Shown: in pieces, positions 1-5,794 of the stretch
How positions within the stretch are numbered: position 1 is the stretch's first letter
Layout: each line of letters starts with the position of its first letter
Assembly (NCBI GenBank): GCA_035551935.1
Contig: DASZMJ010000374.1
Span: 1-32,685 of the forward strand
DNA length: 32,685 bases
Origin: DASZMJ01 sp035551935
GTDB lineage: Bacteria > Planctomycetota > Planctomycetia > Isosphaerales > Isosphaeraceae
Direction: 5' to 3'
Notes under the pieces: generated by a model
What the model saw: only the letters and a program-made list of their open reading frames with translations
What the model was told of the DNA's origin: nothing
Databases searched by the model: none
Position numbers and translations under genes: made by a program

Positions 1-866
1 TCGACTTCGGCATCGACGGCTGGCGGCTCGACGTCGCCCGCGAGATCGACGACGACGCGTTCTGGCGCGAGTTCCGCCGCCGCGTCAAGGCCGGCAACCC
101 CGAGGCCTACATCGTCGGCGAGGTCTGGCTCAACGCCGCCCACTGGCTCAAGGGGGACATGTGGGATGCGTCGATGAATTACATCTTCGCCCGTAGCTGC
201 ATCGCGTTCTTCATCGGCGAGGAGATCGACTACGGCGCCCTGCACAAGACGCTCACCCCCCCCGGGCCGCCGGGGGCCGAGGCGTTCGCCAAGGCCGTCG
301 CGGCGATGGAGGCGATGTACCACCCCCACGTCGTCGCGGCCCAGCTCAACCTCCTGAGTAGCCACGACACCGCCCGGTTCGTCACCGTCGCCCGCGGCGA
401 CCAGTCGGCCTTGCGACTGGCGACCCTCTTCCAGATGACCTACACCGGCCCCCCCTCGCTCTACTACGGCGACGAGGTCGGCCTGGCCGGCGGCCACGAC
501 CCGCTGAACCGCGGCGCCATGCCCTGGGACGAGGCCACCTGGGACCACGACCTGCTCCGCGGCTTCCGCCGCATGATCGCCTTGCGCAAGGCCCGGCCCA
601 GCCTGCGGCGCGGCTCGTATTCCGGCGTCTACGCCCGCGACGGCGTCCACGTCCACCTCCGGCGGCTTGATAACGATGTCGTCGTCGTCGCGCTGAACAC
701 TGACCGCGTCACCCGCCGGATCGACATCCCCGTGATCTCGGCCCTCGACGACGGCGCGACCCTGGAGGAGGCGTGGGCCAATCGGTCGCTACGGGTCGAG
801 GGCGGGATGCTCCGCGGGGTCGAGCTCGCGCCCAGGTCGGGGAGGGTCTTCCAGACCCCCTTGTGA
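1..866 (+). CDS. GH13 alpha-amylase family glycosidase, neopullulanase/cyclomaltodextrinase-like (3' part)
   Basis: The gene enters from upstream of the window; the reading frame starts at base 3. The visible part holds three of the four conserved GH13 regions. Region II is GWRLDVA with the nucleophile Asp, region III is IVGEVW with the acid/base Glu, and region IV is LLSSHDTAR with the transition-state-stabilising Asp. The stretch WLKGDMWDASMNY and the later YYGDEVGLAGGHDP and MPWD are typical of cyclomaltodextrinase/neopullulanase-type enzymes, which cut alpha-1,4 (and some alpha-1,6) glucosidic bonds in maltodextrins. About 70 residues of a C-terminal beta domain follow and the protein ends in VFQTPL. 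The N-terminal half and any signal peptide are outside the window, so location in the cell is unknown. A decayed copy of the last ~70 codons lies at 1984-2189. Family is certain; exact substrate is not. Confidence 0.93.
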   Translation, partial: DFGIDGWRLDVAREIDDDAFWREFRRRVKAGNPEAYIVGEVWLNAAHWLKGDMWDASMNYIFARSCIAFFIGEEIDYGALHKTLTPPGPPGAEAFAKAVAAMEAMYHPHVVAAQLNLLSSHDTARFVTVARGDQSALRLATLFQMTYTGPPSLYYGDEVGLAGGHDPLNRGAMPWDEATWDHDLLRGFRRMIALRKARPSLRRGSYSGVYARDGVHVHLRRLDNDVVVVALNTDRVTRRIDIPVISALDDGATLEEAWANRSLRVEGGMLRGVELAPRSGRVFQTPL

Positions 867-969
867 CGACTCTCGGGAATCCCCGTCGCCTCCTCATGCT
901 TGGAGCGATAAGATCCTTTTGCAAGCGTGTGTCGGGTGGTATCGTGGGACCGTTTCCTCACCTCGCCTT

Positions 970-985
970 CCGGGGTTCGCCCCGG
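970..985. terminator. Small UUCG-capped hairpin
   Basis: CCGGGG and CCCCGG flank a TTCG loop, giving a 6-bp stem with an exceptionally stable UUCG tetraloop. It lies about 100 bp after the amylase stop and 46 bp before the next gene. There is no T-run, so a terminator role is only a guess; it could equally be a leader structure of the methyltransferase transcript. Confidence 0.3.
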
Positions 986-1031
986 CGGTTTCCTCCCGGC
1001 ATCGGCCGGCGCAAGCGACACCGAGGGTCTG

Positions 1032-1937
1032 ATGATGTCCGACGCCGTCACCGGTAATGACGCCGCTCACACGATACCCGCCCAGCCGCCCGCGGCGGGT
1101 TGCCCCGCCTGCGGCGAGTCCGGGCGTACGCCCGGCCCGGTCTACAACGGCTGGCAACTCGTCCGCTGCACGCGCTGCGGGCTCGTCCTCACGGAGACGA
1201 GGGACATCCCGGAATCGCTGTACGATGATATTTATCTTTCTAATAATGCCTATATCAACATGATGGAGGCATCCGATCGGACCGCGGCGGGCACGTGGGG
1301 ATATCGCGAGCTGTCGTGGTTCAAGCGGACGGCGTTGCGCTGGCTGGAGTCGAACGCCCGGGGTCGTCGGCTGGTGGACGTGGGGTGCGGGCCCGGGACC
1401 TTCTTGCTCGTCGCGAAAGGACGCGGGTGGACCGTCGCCGGCGTCGAGCCGACGCAAGGGTCGGCCGCGCGGGCGGACCGGCACGGCCTGGCCGTCCACT
1501 GCGGCGTCGCCGAGTCCTTCGCCGAGGGCCATCCGGGCGAGTTCGACGCCGCGACCTGCTTCGAGGTGCTCGAGCACCTCACCGAACCGGTCGAGACCCT
1601 CCGTGCCATACGCCGGTTGCTCGTCCCCGGGGGCATCTTCGTCCTCAGCGTGCCGAACGTCGACGACCCGTATTGCCTCAAGGTGCAGATCCAGTCGGCC
1701 ATGCCGCCGGTCCACATCAACTTCTTCCATCGAAAGAGCCTGAGGGCCGCCCTCGAACGCGCCGGCTTCGAGGTTCTCCGGTTCCGGACGATCCCGATCC
1801 CGACGAGCAGCGTCCGGAATCACCTCGGCCCGACGGGATTCCTGGTGCGGATCCCCTGGCTCCTAATCCGGTCGGCGATTGGTCAGGCCGACGGGACGAC
1901 GCTGCTGGCCATGGCCCGGCGTGGTGCCGACCGATAA
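1032..1937 (+). CDS. Class I SAM-dependent methyltransferase with N-terminal zinc-ribbon-like motif
   Basis: This is a 301-residue protein if the first of two adjacent ATG codons (1032, 1035) is used; the frame is open further upstream, but that part has no family-like sequence. Near the N-terminus CPAC and CTRC form a two-knuckle Cys4 motif, as in the zinc-binding domain that precedes many sugar and natural-product methyltransferases. The Methyltransf_23-type Rossmann domain follows: motif I is VDVGCGPG, CFEVLEHL is the post-II loop, and LVPGGIFVLSVPN is the strand-4/5 region. The C-terminal part (INFFHRKSLRAALERAGFEVL) is typical of this family. It methylates an unknown substrate; comparable proteins act on sugars or polyketides. 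The codons for YDDIYLSNNAYIN (about 1221-1259) are strikingly AT-rich against the rest of the gene. It sits between the amylase gene and a broken copy of the amylase 3' end. Confidence 0.85.
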   Translation: MMSDAVTGNDAAHTIPAQPPAAGCPACGESGRTPGPVYNGWQLVRCTRCGLVLTETRDIPESLYDDIYLSNNAYINMMEASDRTAAGTWGYRELSWFKRTALRWLESNARGRRLVDVGCGPGTFLLVAKGRGWTVAGVEPTQGSAARADRHGLAVHCGVAESFAEGHPGEFDAATCFEVLEHLTEPVETLRAIRRLLVPGGIFVLSVPNVDDPYCLKVQIQSAMPPVHINFFHRKSLRAALERAGFEVLRFRTIPIPTSSVRNHLGPTGFLVRIPWLLIRSAIGQADGTTLLAMARRGADR

Positions 1938-1983
1938 CCCGTCCGGCGCTCGGGCGACCTCCCGCGGGAGGGACTCCTTCAAA

Positions 1984-2189
1984 CGCCGGCTCGACCACGA
2001 CGCCGTCGTCGTCGCCCTGAACGCCGACCGCGTGACTCGCCGCGTCGACATCCCCTGGAATCGGCCGTCGCTGACGGGACGATCCTCGACGATGCTTGGG
2101 CGGACGGGACAGTCCGGGTCGGAGGTGGGTTCTTGCGCGGGGTCGAACTGGCTCCGAGATCGGGGCGGGTGTTCCTGTCGCCGTTGGGA
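1984..2189 (+). pseudogene. Decayed duplicate of the GH13 amylase 3' end
   Basis: Read in two frames, this stretch matches the last ~70 residues of the amylase at 1-866. The first part gives RRLDHDAVVVALNADRVTRR then VDIP, against RRLDNDVVVVALNTDRVTRR then IDIP in the intact gene. After the codon for Pro the frame must shift by one base; it then reads ESAVADGTILDDAWADGTVR and continues to LRGVELAPRSGRVFLSPLG, against LRGVELAPRSGRVFQTPL plus stop. A single-base deletion near 2055-2058 explains the shift, and the stop TGA has become GGA. Nothing upstream of the copied piece resembles amylase; the methyltransferase gene ends 46 bp before it. It looks like the remnant of a tandem or paralogous amylase gene whose 5' part is gone. 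Confidence 0.82.
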
Positions 2190-2229
2190 GGACGGCGCGG
2201 CGGTCGCGAGGCCGGTCACACTCGGCAGT

Positions 2230-2760
2230 TCACGAAGGCCCGGGGCGACCTCGGGCCGCCTTGCGTCTCGGCGTCGGCGGGTCGGATGCCGACCCGCGCC
2301 TTAGCTCCCCGGTCGCCTCGCGGAGGACCTCCCGGCTCCGGGTCATGAAGTCGAGGATGGTGGCGAGGTCGCGGTCGCTGTAGCGCTCGGCGAGCTCGGC
2401 CGTCACCCGGGAGAGGTGCTCGAAGAGCCGACCGGCCTGGGCGTAGCGAGCCGGGACGAGCCGGAGGATCACCCGACGCCGGTCGCGCGGGTCGTCCTCG
2501 CGGCGCACGAACCCGGCCGCCTCGAGGCGGTCGACGACGCCGGTGATCGCGCCGGTGGTCAGGCCGGTCGCCTCCGCGAGCTCGCCGGCCGTCATCGCCC
2601 CGGAGAGGGCCACGAGGTCCATGCACTTGTGGTCGGTGGGGTTCAGGCCCAGGCGGTCGGCGATGGCCTGATGGAACATGATCGTGGCCGCGCTGAGCTG
2701 CCGACCCGCCATCGAGAGCGCCCCCAGCAACTCCGCGCGACCCCCTAGGCGCCTTGACAT
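2230..2760 (-). CDS. MarR-family transcriptional regulator
   Basis: This 176-residue protein has a MarR winged-helix fold. Dimerisation helices come first, then a helix-turn-helix (MTAGELAEATGLTTGAITGVV, about residues 55-75) and a wing with the DPRDRRR loop typical of MarR proteins. A long C-terminal helix and a basic low-complexity tail close the protein. The ATG at 2760 is preceded by an AAGGAAAGG ribosome-binding site. It is divergent from the methyltransferase at 2856, and a perfect 20-bp dyad (2785-2807) sits in the 95-bp gap, overlapping the likely -10 elements of both genes. The usual arrangement for this family is repression of itself and the neighbour, relieved by a small ligand; that role is inferred here. 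The ligand cannot be read from the sequence. Confidence 0.88.
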   Translation of the reverse strand: MSRRLGGRAELLGALSMAGRQLSAATIMFHQAIADRLGLNPTDHKCMDLVALSGAMTAGELAEATGLTTGAITGVVDRLEAAGFVRREDDPRDRRRVILRLVPARYAQAGRLFEHLSRVTAELAERYSDRDLATILDFMTRSREVLREATGELRRGSASDPPTPRRKAARGRPGPS

Positions 2761-2784
2761 GTCCGCCCCTTTCCTTACAATCTC

Positions 2785-2807
2785 ATTATCTCACGATGTG
2801 AGATAAT
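2785..2807. promoter_or_regulatory. Perfect palindrome, likely MarR operator
   Basis: Arms ATTATCTCAC (2785-2794) and GTGAGATAAT (2798-2807) are exact reverse complements around the spacer GAT. The site is midway between the divergent MarR and methyltransferase genes. Each arm ends in GATAAT, a good -10 hexamer, on opposite strands, so one bound dimer could block both promoters. Size and symmetry fit MarR operators. Binding itself is inference. Confidence 0.8.
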
Positions 2808-3255
2808 CGGTCCGTGAGACGATCCCGTAACGGCGCATTCTAGCGGAGGTGGGGCATGGGGACCATCGCGGCGGCGCGACGACGGAAGGGGCATCGGGGG
2901 CTGCCGATGGAAGGGCCGATCGCCCGCTGGTATTCCAGGACGACGGGGCGGGACATGGAACAGTACCGGCGGCTCGCCGCGACGCTGGCCGGGAGGCTCG
3001 GGCCGGGCGCCGAGGTGCTGGAAGTGGCCCCGGGGCCGGGGTACCTGGCCGTCGAGCTCGCCGGCCTCGGGTCGTTCCGCGTCACCGGGCTGGACATCAG
3101 CCGGACCTTCGTCGGCATCGCCACCGAGAACGCTGCGCGGGCGGGCGTGGCCGTCGAATTCGTGCAGGGTGACGTCGCGGCCATGCCCTTCGGCCCCGAC
3201 TCCTTCGACCTGGCCGTCTGCCGGGCCGCCTTCAAGAACTTCCCCGAGCCGGTCC

Positions 3256-3265
3256 GCGCCCTCGA
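3256..3265. repeat. Left target-site duplication of the MITE
   Basis: GCGCCCTCGA directly abuts the left inverted repeat and is repeated exactly at 3389-3398. It marks the insertion point within the codons for Ala-Leu-Asp of the methyltransferase. Confidence 0.88.
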
Positions 3266-3388
3266 CAGGGCGAACGCACGTGTTTCGCAAATCCTTGTCC
3301 TGCAAGGATTTGCAATCTAGTGCACGGAATTCAACTAGTCGCAAGTTCTTTGCAGACAAGGATTTGTGAATTAGATGCGTTTGCCCTG
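3266..3388. mobile_element. MITE-like non-autonomous element
   Basis: This 123-bp element has 13-bp terminal inverted repeats with one mismatch: CAGGGCGAACGCA at 3266-3278 and TGCGTTTGCCCTG at 3376-3388. It is flanked on both sides by the 10-bp duplication GCGCCCTCGA. Inside, GCAAATCCTTG (3287-3297) and CAAGGATTTGC (3303-3313) form a perfect 11-bp hairpin, and a further GACAAGGATTTG near the right end repeats the arm. It is much more AT-rich than its surroundings and codes for nothing. It must be mobilised in trans by a related transposase. The 10-bp duplication size is compatible with several IS families, ISAs1 and IS4 among them; I cannot assign one. Confidence 0.9.
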
Positions 3389-3398
3389 GCGCCCTCGA
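3389..3398. repeat. Right target-site duplication of the MITE
   Basis: This second exact copy of GCGCCCTCGA follows the right inverted repeat. From here the methyltransferase frame continues as ALDELHRVLKPGG. That both copies are still identical suggests a recent insertion. Confidence 0.88.
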
Positions 3399-3682
3399 CG
3401 AGTTGCACCGCGTCCTCAAGCCCGGCGGGACCGCGCTGATCATCGACCTCAAACGGAACACCCCCCCCGCCGAGATCGACGCCTACGTGCGCGCCATGGG
3501 CCTCGGCCGGCTCGATGCCATCTTCACCGGGACGGCCCTCAAGTGGTTGTTGCGGTGGGCCCACACCCCGGACCACTTCCGCGCCCTCGCCGCCGCGAGC
3601 CGGTTCGGGGCGTGCGAGGTCGAGGAAGCCTCGATCGGGATGGAGGTCCGCCTCACGAAGTTGGAGTGACGGGACGGCCTCC

Positions 3683-3711
3683 TTCAAGCGACGCCGGGGG
3701 TGGTTTATAGT
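3683..3711 (+). promoter_or_regulatory. Possible promoter of the rhamnulokinase gene
   Basis: TTCAAG (3683-3688) and TATAGT (3706-3711) are separated by 17 bp and lie about 80 bp before the rhaB ATG. The -10 is good and the -35 is weak. Confidence 0.4.
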
Positions 3712-3787
3712 GGGGCCGGCCGCGACGCGAGCGAGGCGAGGCGCGGCCGACGACCCCCAACCACCCCGCGAGGCCGGCGGCAGGACG

Positions 3788-5278
3788 ATGCGCGAGACGA
3801 TCGATTACCTGGCCCTGGACCTCGGGGCCGAGAGCGGCCGGGGCGTGCTCGGCCGGTTCGACGGCGAGCGGCTGGAGCTCGAGGAGCTGCACCGCTTCCC
3901 GAACGGGCCGGTCCGGATGCGGGAGACGCTCCACTGGGACCTCCCACGGCTGTTCGACGAGGTCAAGGCGGCGATCCGCAAGTCGGGCGCGGCGGTCACG
4001 AACCTCGACGGTCTGGGGGTCGATGCCTGGGGCGTCGACTTCGGCCTCGTCGGCCGCGGCGAGACCCTCCTCGGCAACCCGGTCCACTACCGCGACGCAC
4101 GCACGAAGGGCATCCTCGACGTGGCCTTCGGGCTCGTCCCCCGCGAGCGGATCTACGAGATCACCGGCCTGCAATTCCTGCCGATGAACACGGCGTTCCA
4201 ATTGCTCGCGATGAAGCAGGCCGACTCGCCGCTGCTGGAAGTCGCCGAGACCTTGCTGATGATGCCGGACCTCTTCGGATGGCTCCTGACCGGCCGCCGC
4301 GCCGGCGAACGGACCGACGCCTCGACGACGCAACTGCTCGACCCGAGGCGCGGGGAGTGGTCGGCCGAGCTCTGCGACGGCCTCGGCCTCCCGCGGTCGA
4401 TCCTGCCCGAGCTGATCGAGCCCGGGACCGAACTCGGGCCCCTCCTCCCCGACGTGGCCGAGGAGGTCGGCCTCTCGGGCGTGACCGTGCTCGCCCCCGC
4501 GACGCACGACACCGCCAGCGCCGTGGCCGCGGTGCCGGTCCAGGGGGACCTGGAGACGCCGCCGGAGTGGTGCTACATCAGCTCGGGGACGTGGTCGTTG
4601 CTCGGCGTCGAGGTGCCGACGCCGATCATCACGGAGGGGACGCGCCGGTACAACTTCACGAATGAGGGGGGCGTCGCCGGCACGACGAGGCTTCTCAAGA
4701 ACATCATGGGCCTCTGGCTCGTGCAGGAATGCCGTCGCACCTGGGCCCGAGCCGGCCGCGAGTTCTCCTACGACGATCTCATCGCTCGCGCCGCCGCCGC
4801 GCCGGCGTTCGCGGCCCTGGTCGATCCCGACGACGCCCGCTTCATCGCCCCCGGCGACATGCCGGCCCGGATCGCCGCATATTGCAAGGAGACCGGCCAG
4901 GCCGTACCGGCGGACGAGGGGGGATTCGTCCGCTGCGCCCTGGAAAGCCTGGCCCTGAAGTACCGCTGGACGATCGAGCGGCTCGAGGCGATCCTCGGCG
5001 CCCGGATCCGCACGATCCACGTCGTCGGCGGCGGTTCGCGGAATGCCTTGCTGAACCGGTTCACGGCCGACGCGTGCAACAAGGCCGTCGTCGCCGGCCC
5101 GGTCGAGGCGACCGCCGCGGGCAACGTCCTGCTCCAGGCCATGGCCCGCGGCCGGCTCGGCTCCCTCGCCGACGCCCGCGCCATCGTCGCCCGCTCCTTC
5201 CACGTCGCCACCTTCGAGCCGGACCACTCCCAGGCCTGGCAGGACGCGGCGGCACGCTTCGAGGAATTGGTGAAGTGA
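3788..5278 (+). CDS. rhaB: Rhamnulokinase
   Basis: A 496-residue FGGY-family sugar kinase, close to the usual rhamnulokinase length. It phosphorylates L-rhamnulose at O1 in cytoplasmic rhamnose breakdown. The N-terminal ATP-binding phosphate loop is LALDLGAESGRGVLGRF. GVDAWGVDFGLV and NPVHYRDART belong to the sugar-binding half, and NTAFQLLAMK and MMPDLFGWLLTG are characteristic rhamnulokinase stretches. The second domain has YNFTNEGGVAGTTRLLKNI and the adenosine motif VVGGGSRNALLNRFTAD. The ATG at 3788 follows GGCAGGAC; the frame is open upstream but without family sequence. No other rhamnose gene is in the window, so the rest of the pathway is elsewhere or upstream. Rhamnose and fucose use through microcompartments is known in planctomycetes; any link here is inference. 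Confidence 0.93.
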   Translation: MRETIDYLALDLGAESGRGVLGRFDGERLELEELHRFPNGPVRMRETLHWDLPRLFDEVKAAIRKSGAAVTNLDGLGVDAWGVDFGLVGRGETLLGNPVHYRDARTKGILDVAFGLVPRERIYEITGLQFLPMNTAFQLLAMKQADSPLLEVAETLLMMPDLFGWLLTGRRAGERTDASTTQLLDPRRGEWSAELCDGLGLPRSILPELIEPGTELGPLLPDVAEEVGLSGVTVLAPATHDTASAVAAVPVQGDLETPPEWCYISSGTWSLLGVEVPTPIITEGTRRYNFTNEGGVAGTTRLLKNIMGLWLVQECRRTWARAGREFSYDDLIARAAAAPAFAALVDPDDARFIAPGDMPARIAAYCKETGQAVPADEGGFVRCALESLALKYRWTIERLEAILGARIRTIHVVGGGSRNALLNRFTADACNKAVVAGPVEATAAGNVLLQAMARGRLGSLADARAIVARSFHVATFEPDHSQAWQDAAARFEELVK

Positions 5279-5295
5279 GGATTCACCGCGGAGGG

Positions 5296-5354
5296 CGCGG
5301 AGGACGCAGAGTGAAGAGAATAATGATTCCTTTCTTCACTCTGCGTCCTCCGCG
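5296..5354. terminator. 22-bp perfect hairpin after rhaB
   Basis: CGCGGAGGACGCAGAGTGAA plus GA (5296-5317) pairs perfectly with 5333-5354 around a 15-nt AT-rich loop. It begins 17 bp after the rhaB stop and ends before the tRNA promoter. There is no T-run. The inner GAGTGAAGA/TCTTCACTC part recurs in the hairpins at 10236-10280 and 15041-15126, which suggests a dispersed repeat that may also stop transcription. Confidence 0.6.
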
Positions 5355-5367
5355 GTGAGATTCCTCC

Positions 5368-5396
5368 TTGCACGACCGGGGAAGGTCGGGGAAGAT
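5368..5396 (+). promoter_or_regulatory. Possible promoter of the intron-containing tRNA gene
   Basis: TTGCAC (5368-5373) and GAAGAT (5391-5396) have a 17-bp spacer and end 17 bp before the tRNA 5' end. The tRNA-Cys gene has a similar arrangement (TTGCCG, 18 bp, TAAGAT). Confidence 0.45.
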
Positions 5397-5413
5397 GGTA
5401 GCACATCGACACC

Positions 5414-5755
5414 GCGGCCCTAGCTCAACGGCAGAGCAGGGGACTCATCAACAAATGGTGGCGCCGGGGGGCGACCCCCGGACGCGATCCGGGTGAATTG
5501 CGGGGACCCTAAACCGATGGCGGACGAGGCGATCGGCACGGCGACCCGCAGCCAAGCCTGGCCGGGCTCCGGTGGCCAGGACGGTTCAGAGACTAGCGGG
5601 GTGAGCCCCAACGATAATCCCCGCCGACGAGCGCCCGGCCTCCACGGGAACCGGCCTTCGCCGCCGGCCCGGGGAGGGTGAGATAGTCCGAGCCCCGCGG
5701 AAACGCGGGGGCGCCTCGAATCCCTTGGTTGCAGGTTCGAATCCTGCGGGCCGCA
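5414..5755 (+). tRNA. tRNA(CAU), probably tRNA-Ile, interrupted by a group I intron
   Basis: The 5' exon is 5414-5448 and the 3' exon is 5719-5755. Joined, they give a complete 72-nt cloverleaf. The acceptor stem is GCGGCCC/GGGCCGC. The D-arm is GCTC/GAGC, with GG in its loop. The anticodon stem is GGGGA/TCCCT around CTCATAA, so the anticodon is CAU. The T-arm is GCAGG/CCTGC around TTCGAAT. The discriminator base is A and no CCA is encoded. The anticodon arm and variable loop (ACTCATAATCCCTTGGT) resemble bacterial tRNA-Ile2, whose C34 becomes lysidine, more than elongator tRNA-Met. Group I introns in tRNA-Ile(CAU) are known, for example in Azoarcus. Elongator Met remains possible. Without splicing this tRNA cannot be made. 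Confidence 0.92.
5449..5718 (+). ncRNA. Self-splicing group I intron (IC3-like) in tRNA(CAU)
   Basis: This 270-nt intron lies directly after anticodon base U36. All core elements are visible in order. The 5' exon CAU can pair with GTG at 5458-5460 as P1, with the usual U-G at the splice site. The P/Q region is GAATTGCGGGGACCCTAAAC (5495-5514), the R element is TTCAGAGACTAGC (5584-5596) and the S element is AGATAGTCC (5681-5689). P9 is a GAAA-capped hairpin (CCCCGCG/CGCGGGG, 5693-5710). The intron ends in the terminal G at 5718. R and S are near-consensus for the tRNA introns of subgroup IC3. The region between R and S, about 85 nt, has extra stems. It encodes no homing endonuclease. Splicing uses an external guanosine in the known relatives. 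Confidence 0.93.
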
Positions 5756-5794
5756 CTCGATCCCGCCGAATCGCCGAGAAAGGTCGCCGATCCT

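Larger units (their letters stand above)
2856..3669 (+). pseudogene. SAM-dependent methyltransferase gene disrupted by a 123-bp insertion
   Basis: The 5' part (2856-3320) reads through a class I methyltransferase N-terminus: motif I is EVLEVAPGPGYLAVEL, then TGLDISRTFV, a DVAAMPF acidic loop and FDLAVCRAAFKNFPEPVRAL. It then runs into an inserted element and stops after 154 codons. The 3' part resumes in another frame at ALDELHRVLKPGG and continues through ALIIDLKRN to LTKLE at 3669. Removing the element and one copy of its 10-bp target duplication (133 bp in all) restores one uninterrupted frame of 226 codons with the canonical motif order. The ATG at 2856 follows a strong GCGGAGGTGGGG ribosome-binding site. 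The 3' fragment has only a TTG as a possible start and lacks the SAM-binding motif, so function is probably lost. It was the likely target of the divergent MarR regulator. Confidence 0.88.
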
